NCBI RefSeq assembly: GCF_963678635.1
Contig: NW_026970937.1
Location: forward strand, 1 to 64,000
Direction of reading: 5' to 3'
DNA from: Symsagittifera roscoffensis
Lineage: Eukaryota; Xenacoelomorpha; Acoela; Convolutidae
DNA length: 64,000 nt
Part shown: in pieces, positions 12,493 through 24,798 of the stretch
How the letters are laid out: the number at the start of each line of letters is the position of its first letter
Numbering within the stretch: position 1 is the first letter of the stretch
The notes under the pieces: model-generated
What the model saw: only the letters and a program-made list of their open reading frames with translations
Told to the model about the DNA's origin: nothing
Database searches by the model: none
Translations under genes and position numbers: made by a program

Positions 12493-15400
12493 TCAGCCTA
12501 TACTTAAGTAATATTTCTTATGTAGATATACTTGTATGTTCGTATCAGAGAATATCACGTGTACAAGCGCGTACAATTCCCGAGGATGCAGTCTTCCTCT
12601 GTTTGGATCGTACACTGGAAGCGAGAGCTCCTTCACGTCCATTTCGACAAGGAAGTCCCTCAGCCTCGTCAAAGACAAGACTAGGTTCTCTGGGTCCACG
12701 TGCTGCTTTTCCGTCGCCCTCGTTACCAAGAAGCACAAGTATTTTCCCGGTATCTGCGACGCCGCCGGAGGTAAGGCTGCTACGCCCCCTATCCCTGGTC
12801 TTTGCTTCCAAAGGAATTCCACGTTTTTGTATTCTCTCTTAAAATCTGCCGCTAACGCTGTCCTAAAACTCATGTCTGCTGTGATTGCTATCGCACATGT
12901 TCTGTTTGTGAGTATGAAATCACTGTTTGTTAGTATTATGTTACTTGAATATTCATTTGGTAAGTTAAAATATGACTCAACTACCCTGCCTATGTCAGGT
13001 TTCTTAGGTTCTTCGCCTGTCTCTGCTTCTAAGTCTCCTGTTTCTCTCGCTATTCTCAATTTTTTTATTATCAAGTTTTCAGTGTGGGTAAGTCCTACCC
13101 CACTCCCCGGACAAAAATATCCATCGACGTCCCCGTCGATCGCATACCGGGTATCAAGTCGAGGTTAGAAGCTGGAATGAGTAGTCGTCCTTCCTGGGCA
13201 GCCCAGGAAGGATCATCTCGTTCGGTCTTGATGTATTTCATGCTCTCACGATCTACGTCTTGAATCGTGACGCTGGTCTCCTCTGGATCCGAGGTAGTTT
13301 CATTCAGCCACTCTAAGACACGCAGGTTCGTCAAGTCTTGTTCATATGACTGCTGTTGCTCGTCGTCGAATTCTACCTCGGGTTTCGACCAGTCGTCAAC
13401 CCACTCATCGTCGTGATCATCGACTATGTCAATGTCTTGTGACACAGTTATTTCCTCTAGACCCACTACTTCCTCCACTATCTTCTTTAGATCTATCCTA
13501 TCCACTACAAAGTCTTCACCGTAAGGATTGTATTTCTTTCTTGGTCTCATCCCGTCCTTCTGACGAGTCTGTATGGTGAACGGAAGATCCGGTTCCAAGT
13601 TCTTGGGAACCTCTATCTGTTCGGGATCCTGCCAATCTTCCTCTGCGTAGGGTAAGGTTTCATCGTCCGCTTCGATCTGTTCGTTTGGATGTGTATCCAG
13701 CGGTGTATCCGTACCTTCCTCTACGACTTCGTTTCCATCGTTCTTCTCCCTGGTGCCTCTTTCATTGACCTCACAAGCAGGATCCATCATCAGATAATCC
13801 CCTTCTTCCATGTCTGCAGGTATACACCAGTCTTCTGTCGATGGATTGTGTGGCTTTATATTCTCGTAGTGTGCGGCTCGGCCAGTACTCAGTCTATAAA
13901 AGCGTCCCTCCTGATGCACCTCTGTAATCATGAAGGGTCCCCTCCATTTTTTTAGGAGCTTTTTTGTCCCTTTCGGTGGTATAACGTTCTGGAATACCCA
14001 TACGTAGTCTCCCACCGAGTAAGCCTTTGCACCAGCTGCTTTTTTGTCGAATTTTTTTCTCTGCCTTGCCTGTGCCTGCTGAGTGTTTCGTCTACACAAA
14101 TCGTTCAGCTCCTGTTGGCGTCTGATCACATCCCTCACGTATACCCGTGGGGACGTTTTCTTTCCCTCATATTCTGGGTAGAAGAAGGTTAAGGGTAAAG
14201 ACTTTTCGTGTCCAGTTAGCATCATGTGTGGACTGACTCCAGTGGTGGAGTGTTGCGTGCTATTATATGCTCCCATCACCTGTGGAAGGTATCTGTCCCA
14301 ATCGGTCATGTACCTGGAACAATATACTCTCAGCATCGACACTAACGTCCTGTTCTGTCTTTCCACTAAGCCATTCGTCTGAGGGTGGTATGTCGTGGAG
14401 TGAGCCTGAGCGACCTGTGAGCGTCTCATAAGCTCTTTCGTAAGCTCTCCTACGAAAGCTGTTCCATTATCCGATTGAAACGTCATCGGACAACCATGTC
14501 TTGCTATCCACGTATTGATCAGGTGGTCGCATGTTTCTTCCGCCGAGGCAGTTATGCAGGGCACGGCCTCTGCATACTTCGTGAAATGATCTATCATGAC
14601 CAGCACCTGATTATAACCATTGTCTGTCATGCATATCTTTTGGTGATCTATCTGCACCACCTCGTTGAATTCAGACGACTCGATCGATTGTAAAGGAAAT
14701 CGCAACTTCCTTGGATCCTTGACTTGTTGGCATGACAGACATGCTGTTACCCATTTCTCGCATGCCTTTTTCATCCCAGGCCACTCAAAGCGCTTCAGGA
14801 TCCTCTGATATACTTTGTCGATCCCCTGATGGCCCATCTGATCATGTGACCTGAATAATAGTTCTGTCTGATAGAGTTGCGGTAACACTATCGCGTTATA
14901 CTTGTATAGGACTCTGTGTTCCTCTCTTCTTTTGCAAGCCACGATCCCGTCCTTGTTCAAATGTAACCTCCCTTCCTTCTGCATGAAGTATTGTCTCAGG
15001 ATGCGATAACTATCCTCCTCGAGGTCCCCTTCATCCGGAGAACCATTCTCGATCCACCTTTTTTAGGTTGCTTGTCATGCGATCATTTCTCTGCGCTCTT
15101 AGAAGGTCCGAGAGTCTGTATCTTGCCTTCAAGTATGTCTTCATGACCCTCATCTGACTATTCAGCTCGTTGGGCTGATGTGTGTCTTCTTCCATCTTAA
15201 CGCACCAAATCTTCGCCAACGGTTGTGTTTCATGTTCAAACGGCTGAAGATCAGTCCTGACTACCTCTTTCTGCGGCAACAGGTTTATCGAACGTTTCGA
15301 TACCGCTATCGTTTCTAAGTCATCCGCTGCGTTGTCAAAGACTCTTTCGCTTGGTATAAGGTAGCGATCGCTGTCAGGATCCTGATACACCTCTCTGTCC

Positions 15401-18400
15401 AGGTCCCTTGCCCGAGTTTTTTCTAGTAGCGTGTGTATCGCTAGTTCTGATAGTTCCGATCCTTGTCCCGGGTGTTGATCTTGTGATCGCTGGTTTTTCT
15501 CCTCATCCTTCTCCCCGGACGAATAGTCTTGCAGCAGATTTTGTTCTACAACTTCACCCTCTTTATCCCGGTCTACAAAGGTGACGGTTTTCTTTCGCTT
15601 GCTGCTTCCCTGTTCTTTCTGTCCGTAAGAAATACTGGTTAAAATCTCTTGGGGTATTGAGGATACTAGTTGCTGAACTATTGTCCTACAATCCCTCTCA
15701 TTCTCTTCGTGTTGTCGTCTGGACGGCATGATCTTCACTTTCTCACTGACTGTTAGCGATGCCACTGCAGCTGTCCACTCGGGGTCATCTCTGGTCACTT
15801 CTCTTTCTAACAATCCACCCAGCATCCGCATCACTTGTGGTGTGACTTGCACCGTTTTATCCAATAATGAGAGGCTGTTTTTATTCATGCGAGAGAGATC
15901 TTGCTGGACCAGGTTCGAGCGCAGCAACAGATCCAAGGGGACCGGGTCCTCCTTGGACAGGATCTTTATCTCGGCTGCTTTCTGTACAGGTAACTCTGGG
16001 TGCCCTGGAATTGGATGTCCAGACTTATCCAACCATCTCGTTAAGGGAAGCGCTTCATAAGTTTCTTTGTCCAGAAACGAGAATTCCTCCTTTATTTCCG
16101 CCTGATTGGCCTGCTTCTGCTCCAATCTTTCATAGAACTCAGTTTTCTTACTGAGGCTGTCAGCATTCTGGTGTTTATCACGCATCCTATGTTCGATTAT
16201 CATATGGTAGCCATCCAATCTTACTATCCATCTACCAATATAACTCTGATCCATCGAGTAGGTCTTCAACCAGGATAACGCTCTGTTGTCCACGCGTAAC
16301 TTGAAGGGAGCGCTCCCCAAGTATGCACGGTACTTCTCCACGAAGGTGACTACTGCAAACATTTCTGCTTTTGGTGCGCCATATTTCATCTCTGTGTCAC
16401 TCAAGACTTTGCTGCCGTATGCAATGGGACGGAGAACTGTTCTTCCGTTCCATTCTTGCTCTTGATGCAAGATTCCTGATATGGCCACCACCGATGCGTC
16501 TGTGTCGAGAACATACATGCCCTTTTCTGTAGGCATGGCCAGCACTGGCGCTTCGCACAGTTCCCGCTTTATGTTCTCGAAAGCAACCTGTGCCTCATCG
16601 TTCCATTCGAACTTTTTCCCTTTGTTGCGCATCAGCTTCTGCATCGGGTACACCTTGTCCGCATATCCTTTTATGAATTCTCGGTAGTAATTGGCAAACC
16701 CTAAGAAGCTCAGGAGCTGTGTGTCCGTTCTGGGGGCTTTCCATGTCAACACTGCTTCCACCGCTTCCGGGTCCGGCCTCACACCATGCCTATCCACCAT
16801 TCTTCCTAGGTACTTAACCGAGTCCCTAAGGATTTCACATTTCGATGGTTTGCTCTTTAATCCTGCTCTTTTCATGCATCCAAAGACCTCATCGAGCCTA
16901 TCAATGTGGTCTTCCAGGGGCGGTGTCGCTATGACTACGTCATCCACGTAACACATCACGAGGTTCCCGTACTTCTTGGTCACTCCAGTCAAAGCCTGAG
17001 CCATCAGTCTTTGAAAAGTGGCCGTTGCATTGCACAAGCCGAAGGGCATCCTCTTCCACTGGTACAATCCCAACTCGCACGCGAATCCGGTCTTCTCTCT
17101 GTCCTTCTTTCGCAGAGGGACCTGCCAGAAGGCAGAACCTAAGTCCAATGTGGTGAAGAACTTGGCATCACCAAGCTTAGATAGGCTCTCGTCTATTCGC
17201 GGTATCGGGTACGCATCTTTTATCGTTACCGCGTTCAAGTAACGAAAGTCGCAACAAAATCTAAGCTGCCCCCTTTCTTTTTCGCCATTACTACTCCGCA
17301 AGCCCATGGCAATTTCGAAGGTTCTATCATGTCGTATTCAAGCAACATTTCTATTTCCGCTCGGCACGCTTCCGATTTGTGAGGCGTCATTCGTCTTGCG
17401 CCTTCCCTATGGGGAACGGCGCCTTCTTCTAGTTCGATTTCGTGTTCGACGAAATTACAGCAACCGATATCCGCCTTATGTTTTGAAAATACATCTGCGT
17501 TCCGATTTAGGAGGTCCCGTAATTTTTTGAAATCTCCCTCACCTATTTTCCCTTCTAAATGTTCCATCTCTGGTAAAACCGGTTTGTCAGATTCTAGTTC
17601 ATATGACGAGGGGCGTTCCGGAAAATTCGAGCAGCTTGATAAGCCGTCGTCTGTTTCGGATTTTATTGAAAACAATTTTTGAATAGATTTTAATTCATTA
17701 ATCCTCTTTAAAATTTTATCTTTATTGGCATGATAAGGACAGTCTTTCACACTATATTTCTTCAAGTTTTGTGTCTCCTCATAGTCGGTCCTCATCGGCA
17801 AAGCGTAGCCAAGCTTCTTTCCACGCTGGATTGAAACCGTGGTGTCCAGTGTGTTCAACAACACACTGACACACAGTCCGTTTCGCGTTACCGAGAAGCT
17901 CCGGCCTAAAATCACCGAACTTTGACTATTTGGATTCGGTACTAAGCAAACCTGTTTACTATCACTTAACGAATTCAAATTTCTCATTCTAAAAATTGCT
18001 ACTACAGCTTGTCCTGGTTGTAATTTTACTTTTCTATCTAAAAAAATTGGTACCTTGTTTTCGTCTGCTATTATCCTTTTAATTGGTCTCTTAACATACT
18101 TTCGGTCCGGGTTTCTAATCCGTATCAGACCGTTGTTCAAGTCAATCATCACGTCAAAATTCCTGAAAAAATCTCTGCCCAAGATGAATTGGTCGGCGTC
18201 GTCCAGATTCTCTACCACCAGGAAGCTCATCCAAAGATCCCGTCCTCCCATGTGGACGACCGTTATTGGTGTTCTTCCGGCCACGTAGATAGCTCCTCGA
18301 TTGGCGGCGGCCAGTCGGAGATTCGTTGGAATTAGATCTTCCCGCGTGAAGCCCATTCTCTCCCAGGTTTTTATCGGCATCACACTCACCACCGCGCCTG

Positions 18401-19064
18401 TGTCCAGAAGCCCTGTGACTCCGATTTTTGTTCCGTTGGTGTCAAGCAGGTGTGCTGTCACATCTGCTTCATATCCAATATGTACCGCGTCTTGTTCCAT
18501 CATGGCGTCATGGCCTATCCTGCGGACTTTGAGTTCCTCTTCACCCAAATAGATCTGCCCCATTTGGTCATCATCTGTTGTTATGTAAGTCCTGGTGTAG
18601 ATGCTGATTCCATCCACGTTCAGCATGATTTGATACGGCCCATAGACCTCCAAATAGCGTCCATGAAGTTTCTTCATGCGAGGGCCACCCGTCGTTAGTA
18701 GTGCTCGCACAGCTCTCGACTCAGTGCGTGGCTCCACCTGCCTCAGATAATCTGCATATGTGTCCAAATGCATTAAAGTGAACTCTGATGGTTCACTCAA
18801 ATTTCTTATTACCTGGTGTCCAGCCACTGAGATTATCGACTGTATCTTCTTTCCCTGCGGCGCCATGCCGAACCTCTTACCGGAGATCACTTTAAGTTTC
18901 ATATCTAAACTGCTTGGTGTTTTCGTCTCTTCGAACTCCGTTGCCTCGAAGGTATTCAGTTGCTCCTGAAGCTTTTCATTTTCCAGTTCAAGTTTCACTT
19001 TTTGTTCGATCTCTTTCGTCACCAATTCCTGCTGTACTCTATTTAAAGCATCCTTTGCGGCTGC
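12493..19064 (-). pseudogene. pol: pol of element 1: protease, RT, RNase H, integrase, macro domain (frameshifted)
   Basis: The polyprotein is read leftward from the gag stop. Its open pieces are as follows. 17235-19025 has a coiled-coil lead-in, the DTG aspartic protease motif near residue 208 and an ILGRDFF motif. 15031-17307 has RT with YVDD, then RNase H with VLDTDAS. 13095-14984 has integrase with the H-H-C-C finger, DHQ, SDNG and VERQ residues and a WRGPF module. 12493-13074 has the macro domain. Three frameshifts separate the pieces, all in homopolymers when compared with element 2: a shortened C run near 17270, six T instead of five near 15059, and four C instead of five near 13100. 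Element 1 also lacks about 210 bp that element 2 carries between RNase H and integrase. The order protease-RT-RNase H-integrase and the FLGFANYYREF motif place it with Ty3/gypsy. Confidence 0.92.
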
Positions 19065-20116
19065 CTAATAATCGATCTTGAAGTCATCGGCCGCAGTTGC
19101 TGGTTCCGGTTCACGTGCTTCTTCTGTTACTGCTTGCATTTTCTTTGCCGCCAGCTCTTGAGGTTTGTCCTTCCTGCGTGCCTCTGCTTCGCCCAAAAGT
19201 CGAGCCTTGCTTGCTTTCACTCCTGACAAAGCTTCTCCATGCCTTGGATGCTTGATGTCTGCCACTGCATCCCAGAATTGCGGACAATCTGATTTAAAAT
19301 GACCTTCCAAGTTACAAAAGAAACACCTCGGGCCAAATTTCGCAATTACTCCTCTCATGAAATCCTCATGATCCAACTCTGACGCATCTTCGTCCTCGAG
19401 GCTAAAGCCTATTGCTTTCATGCCTTGTTTGTAAGCTGGGCATGCTGACACATGATGGTCTGTTGAACTGCAATTAGCACAAGAACGTCTCTTGTCCATA
19501 TCATCCCTCGGTTTGTACCAATTGTTCCCTTGGTTAGCTGGTCCGTTGTTGAAATTGCCATAATTGTTCTTGTAATATCCAGATCTCGAAGGAGGTTTCA
19601 ACAAAAGATACTCTTTTGATTTGAGCCTCAACTCCTCCGGTGTTGGCGCATTAGTTGATAGTGGTGTGTAATGCGTTGCTAGCATCGTACGAAGTTCATC
19701 ATTTTTCACACCATCGATGAATTTTGAGGCTACGGCCAGGTTCATCCTTCGGTTTGACTCATCCGGTTGGCTGCGTCTTCTCAGCATTTCCAAATCATCG
19801 AGAAACTTGTCTATTGTTTCATCTTCTCGTTGCCTCCGTTTCTCGAAGCGCATCATCGCCTGGTGCCCCTGCACCCCTGATCCGAAACGGTTTAACAAGA
19901 TTTCGAAGATTTTCTCAGCAGTGTCACGTTGATACTGTTTCTTAGCCATGACACAGTTCAGGGCTGTCCCTTCTAAGTTGCTGGTGAGCGCGCTGCATTC
20001 CTGTCTCTCCGACAAGTCCTCTTCCTCGAAATGCAGCTTCATTACCTCTATCCAGGTATCAATACAGCCATCAGATTCGTCCTTGTAGCATCTTGGCTTC
20101 TTAAAGACTCTTCTGG
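18336..20116. repeat. Tract identical to 45977-47757 of element 2
   Basis: Over 1,781 bp, spanning the gag C-terminus and pol N-terminus, I found no difference between the two elements. Immediately outside, differences appear every few tens of bases (for example at 18331-18335 and from 20117). The length is the same in both copies. This is the pattern expected of gene conversion or recombination between the elements, or of a collapsed assembly. Confidence 0.75.
19065..19067 (-). promoter_or_regulatory. In-frame UAG between gag and pol, element 1
   Basis: The gag frame ends in GAT TAT TAG and pol continues in the same frame with GCA GCC GCA, with no further stop until 17235. The next unambiguous pol residues lie 42 nt downstream. 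This geometry fits Gag-Pol made by stop-codon readthrough, as in gammaretroviruses, rather than by frameshifting. The stop lies in the tract shared identically with element 2, so the two copies are not independent evidence. Confidence 0.6.
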
Positions 20117-21676
20117 ACTTCTCACTGCGTTCATTGGTTCTTGATAACCTTGTCAGTAATGTCTCCAAAGACCTGTTTAGGGGTTCAAATGCTGTGGCCA
20201 TTGCCGTAGCATCCCTTGAGTGTCCTGCTTGAGTGTCCTCACACCTCGTCGAAGGCTCTGTGTGCGGTGCATCCCTGCAAGCCGAACCACCGTGAGTGTT
20301 TCCCGCTTGGCCCACATGACTCCTCCTCGGGCTTGCATGCCCCCTGTTGCCGGAATCACTTCTCCCAGTCGCATGTGTGCCTTGCGTTGGTCGTTCGTTA
20401 GAGGTCTATCTGTTCCCCATTGAACTTGCTCTACTGTTCGGGCCCCATGCTCCATTACCCCTTGTGGCATAGCCTGATGAACTGCCCCTGCCTCTAGTGG
20501 ATCCATACGTCTTCCTCTTTTGATGTTCATTGAAGTTCACCCTCGGTTCCCTGCTGGGACCTCCCGAGTTCGGTTCTCCTTCTTTTGGTCCACTCTTGCT
20601 GCTTAGTAGCCCGTCCAACCTATCCATGATAGCCTGAGTTCGCTGCTCCATCATGGCGTCTATCTTTGTGTCAAGATTCCCAAGAGACTGCTCTTGCTGA
20701 ATTCTTAACCTCTCCATGTCGTCTCTTAAGCGTAACTCTCGCTGTTCCGCCTCTCTGGTCATTCGCGACAAGTTCTTCGCCATATGCTCGTCCGTTCTTT
20801 CTTTCAAGCGTTTTTCGCTCCTGCCAACTTCCTGTCTATTGCGGTTTATTTCTTCCCGCAGACTTTCTCTTTCAATGTGAACTGCTCTTTCTAGTTCACT
20901 CATCCTTATTGACATCTGCTCGTTTTGTTCTCCTAAACTGTCCACTATGTTGTTTAAAGCTTCTTCTAGTGCTGCCCCGTTATCCACGAGTGGCGTCACT
21001 AGTGGCGGTGTAACCCTGTCGGTCCCAGGTAGCTTCGTGCTGGTCGAGATCCGGGCCTTGACTCTCTGTCTCGACGTCTTCTCATTATCTATTTCAGGAT
21101 CCGCTGACGCGTTGCCTAGCCCTCTGGTTCTATTCTCTTCAGTTTGTGGCTCTGAACTTGTCCTAATCGCGAAGTCTTTTGACTGGCCCGGTGTGTTTGC
21201 CTCTTTGCTTATCGTTGTCACTACATAAATTTGTCCATGGTTCCAGTCTCTCTTCCGACGTATGCCTCGTTCTCCTGGATCGAGCTGTTGAGGCTGACCT
21301 GAGATCCAAAGTCCCCTTGCCCCTCTTCATCCTCTTCCTCCTGGGATTCACCGTCGTTCCCTGCTCCTCCTCCCATGCTGAATGGAAAGATGTTTCCGAA
21401 GGTGTTCTTCATTCTTTCTGAGAATGATGATGACGTTGTTTGTTTCCCAGTTCCGCCTGCCATCAAAGTGTTGTCTGTCGGAGATCTTCTAGTTGCCGTT
21501 ACTTCAGTTGAGATGTCGGACAGTTCCGACATCTCCTCTCGATCCAATTTCCCGGTGGAAGTGGCAAAACCATGGCCTTGTTCTATCGGAGTAGATTCAT
21601 TCGCCAGCCTTCTGCCTCTCCCTTCCAGTCCATTTACTTCCTGGTTGTCGTTCATGGTATAGTAAATAGTGACCAC
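19065..21676 (-). pseudogene. gag: gag of element 1, downstream copy (broken, N-terminus deleted)
   Basis: Three minus-strand pieces, 21221-21676, 20406-21221 and 19065-20315, together match most of Gag of element 2. The last piece holds the capsid-like region (around YKDESDG to LATHY) and two canonical CX2CX4HX4C zinc knuckles, CANCSSTDHHVSAC and CFFCNLEGHFKSDC, which bind genomic RNA in other retroelements. The middle piece is a long Glu/Arg-rich coiled coil. The frame is broken by a TAG at 20406-20408 and by a one-base change that creates a stop at 21221. The normal start is missing because 325 bp present in the upstream duplicate (24579-24903) have been deleted at 21660. This copy could not make normal Gag. 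Confidence 0.85.
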
Positions 21677-23729
21677 GAATCCCTGTATGTTATCAGAGTA
21701 AAGTTTGTATAAAATTTATTCACACTAACCGATTATCGGTGGTAAGATTTGAAAACTAGCACAATATGATGTTATCAGTCAATTTAAAAGATAGTGTACT
21801 CACTACCCAATCAAGCACAGTTTATGTTGATTTAAAATCAAAAAACAAAAAAATATATATATATTTAGTGTCAAACTATGAATACCTCTATGAAAAAAAA
21901 ACGTATGTGTGATGTACTCTTAGTCGGTTGCAGTACAATAGTCGAACCTGTCTTTTAAAGAAAAAGCTTTCCCTGCTCAGTGTTGCACCAAACAGACAAA
22001 ACTTTGAAGGCAGTAATTTTCTCAAGTGGGCGGCTATTGCACCCACCGAGTACTGTGTTACCTATCTGCCTTCGGACTGCCCGAGCTAGACCTACTAAAA
22101 TCCTCAGGGCAGTCACTTTTCCCAAAAACGTATTATGTTACAATCCACACCAATGAATCACGCTCTTTTTAATGTAGAGTTAGTGTCGCGAATATCCGAG
22201 TTCGGATCTGTTTTGTTTTGGTCTGGTTCTTATTGAAAAGCAAGTTACCAGTGCAGTCACTGATAGCTAGCCTGTGTGCTAATAACCTAATACCTCTCAC
22301 TTTTTAGTCTTTCTTTCGTCTACCTAAGTCCTTTAATAAAATAATACCCCTCCGGATTGGCACAAATAGGACCCTTCCGGACTGGCAGAATCTAGACCCC
22401 TCCGGATTGGGACCCCTCTGAGTTAGTTAATATAAGACCCCTCCGGATTTGGACCCCTCCGAATTTGGACCCCTCCGAATTAGCAACTATAAGACCCCTC
22501 CGGATTCGGAACCCTCCTAACTTGAAAAAAAAATTTTGACCCCTCCGGATTGGGAACCCTCCGGTTTTGTAAAAGTAGCTTTTCGGAGATTTCTTACTTT
22601 CAACCCCTCCCGATTGACAAAAACAGAAGCCCTCCGGAATGGCAAAACAGTACCCCTTCCGGATTGGTAAAATTGGGACCCCTCTGGATTGGCAAAAATA
22701 AGACCCCTCCGGATCGGCAAAAACAAGGTCTTTCCGGATTAACAAAAATAAGACCCCTCCGGATTGGCAAAAATAAGACCCCTCCGGATTGGCAAAAGTG
22801 GGACCCCTCCGGATTGGGACCCCTCCGGGTTTGTAAAAATAGCTTCTCAGAGACTTTCTAAATTTTCACCCGATACCCCTCCGGATACGTTCTCCGATGC
22901 AATGTTGCTCTTTCAATTAACTAGGAAGGGTATGCACTACTTTCCTAGACCCTTCCGGATTGAAGTTAAGCCTCTTATTTGACAATTCACACTAACGGTG
23001 AAGGGTTTTATCGCTCGCCTAACTTCGGCTCGCTTAAGCTTTTGCTGTGCCTTTAGCCTCCCCTTTTCGTCTAGAACAGCCTAAAGTTACTTTATTCAAC
23101 CGCTATTACCTCTTGTTAGGGGTATAAGGGCTTTTCTAAAAAAATTTTGTAAAACGTGAAGGGTGTACCCTTCCAAATTGAGAAATTTGCTAAAAACAAT
23201 CTCAAAAAATTTTCACGCTTACTTTTCCAAAAAAACTTTTAACCCTATCAGTAAGCTCAGCTAATTTCTGATCTATTGGTACCAAGATCAACTCGATATG
23301 CCCAGTAGTTCCAGAGTTATTAACCAAAACGTCTTTTTTCTAAACTCAAAAAATTTTTCTCTCTTATAGGTTCCGCCTAACTTTTTCCGCAAATCAGGTC
23401 CTTTTGACCTAAAAATTATTGATCCGAGCTCAGAAGGCCTATACTCTTCTAGTTCAATGCAAAAGACCCGATCTAAAACGCTTTAGTTGAAAAAATTTGC
23501 AAAAAACTATGCTACCTGTACCCCTCCGGATTGATGAATCCACCAAATCAAACACGTTAAGTCCGATTACTCTGCAACCGGGAAGGCTTTCGGGTAGCGG
23601 GTTTTAAAACTTGTAGATTCACTAGTGGACGTTGTCCGAACAACTATTTTTACTGTTCTAACTCAAAAATTTCAAAAAAAATTTCTAAATTTATAGTGTT
23701 TCGTTTTCTCAAAAATCACCAAATTTCAG
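21677..23729 (-). other. Leader sequence, duplicated copy (element 1, unit 1)
   Basis: Noncoding leader that now lies between two gag fragments because of the tandem duplication. It is AT-rich with homopolymers and contains the modular CCGGA array (22346-22832) and a CCCCTCCGGATTGATGAATCC motif near 23522. The 117-codon minus frame across the array is a translation of the repeat and is not credible as a gene. Confidence 0.75.
22346..22832. repeat. Modular 16/25-bp CCGGA array (element 1, unit 1)
   Basis: About 21 degenerate units start with ACCCCTCCGGATTGG. They come in two main lengths, a 16-bp form (ACCCCTCCGGATTGGG) and a 25-bp form that adds CAAAAATAAG-like sequence, with a few longer ones. 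Each carries the palindrome TCCGGA. The same motif occurs singly in the LTRs and elsewhere in the leader. The function is unknown; it lies in the transcribed leader. Confidence 0.85.
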
Positions 23730-24798
23730 TTTTCGCTCCTGCCAACTTCCTGTCTATTGCGGTTTATTTCTTCCCGCAGACTTTCTCTTTCAATGTGAAC
23801 TGCTCTTTCTAGTTCACTCATCCTTATTGACATCTGCTCGTTTTGTTCTCCTAAACTGTCCACTATGTTGTTTAAAGCTTCTTCTAGTGCTGCCCCGTTA
23901 TCCACGAGTGGCGTCACTAGTGGCGGTGTAACCCTGTCGGTCCCAGGTAGCTTCGTGCTGGTCGAGATCCGGGCCTTGACTCTCTGTCTCGACGTCTTCT
24001 CATTATCTATTTCAGGATCCGCTGACGCGTTGCCTAGCCCTCTGGTTCTATTCTCTTCAGTTTGTGGCTCTGAACTTGTCCTAATCGCGAAGTCTTTTGA
24101 CTGGCCCGGTGTGTTTGCCTCTTTGCTTATCGTTGTCACTACATAAATTTGTCCATGGTTCCAGTCTCTCTTCCGACGTATGCCTCGTTCTCCTGGATCG
24201 AGCTGTTGAGGCTGACCTGAGATCCAAAGTCCCCTTGCCCCTCTTCATCCTCTTCCTCCTGGGATTCACCGTCGTTCCCTGCTCCTCCTCCCATGCTGAA
24301 TGGAAAGATGTTTCCGAAGGTGTTCTTCATTCTTTCTGAGAATGATGATGACGTTGTTTGTTTCCCAGTTCCGCCTGCCATCAAAGTGTTGTCTGTCGGA
24401 GATCTTCTAGTTGCCGTTACTTCAGTTGAGATGTCGGACAGTTCCGACATCTCCTCTCGATCCAATTTCCCGGTGGAAGTGGCAAAACCATGGCCTTGTT
24501 ATATCGGAGTAGATTCATTCGCCAGCCTTCTGCCTCTCCCTTCCAGTCCATTTACTTCCTGGTTGTCGTTCATGGTATGGTCCGTATTGACCTCCACTTC
24601 TAACAGTTCTTTTCGCTCTTCTGAGGTCTTCTGACTTCTCGTTTCAACCATTCTGCCTAAAACCCTCTCCCCTTTATCGGACCGGGATCGCTTGATCCAA
24701 TCCACAAAAGGATCGGTCATCGTTTTTCTTTGCTTTTCAGGTATGAATTTCCTAGAGCTATTACATCGTTTTGGTATCCTTGACTTGTCTAGACTCAT
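23726..24798 (-). pseudogene. gag: gag 5' fragment, upstream duplicate in element 1
   Basis: This copy keeps the Gag start (MSLDKSRIPKR at 24798) that the downstream copy has lost, but it is cut off in the coiled coil at the duplication junction, where the frame stops at once (23726). A Glu-to-stop change at 24499 and a stop at 24139 also break it. Open pieces are 24499-24798, 24139-24465 and 23726-24139. If transcribed from the 5' LTR, ribosomes would meet this dead fragment first, so element 1 cannot express full Gag from either copy. Confidence 0.85.

Larger units (their letters stand above)
20812..23729. repeat. Tandem duplication in element 1, unit 1
   Basis: 2,918 bp covering the 5' half of gag and the distal leader, repeated directly at 23730-26973. 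The units differ by only about five substitutions by eye, plus a 325-bp deletion in this unit (junction at 21660). The junction at 23729/23730 joins leader sequence AAATTTCAG to gag TTTTCGCTCC. Confidence 0.9.

Noticed and set aside
22392..22745. A 117-codon minus frame repeated at 25636-25989 and 50267-50620
   Set aside because: It is the translation of the 16/25-bp array; its sequence changes with array length between elements and has no other support.
22346..22832. CRISPR array
   Set aside because: Units are degenerate, have no unique spacers of constant length, and lie in the leader of a eukaryotic retroelement with no cas genes.
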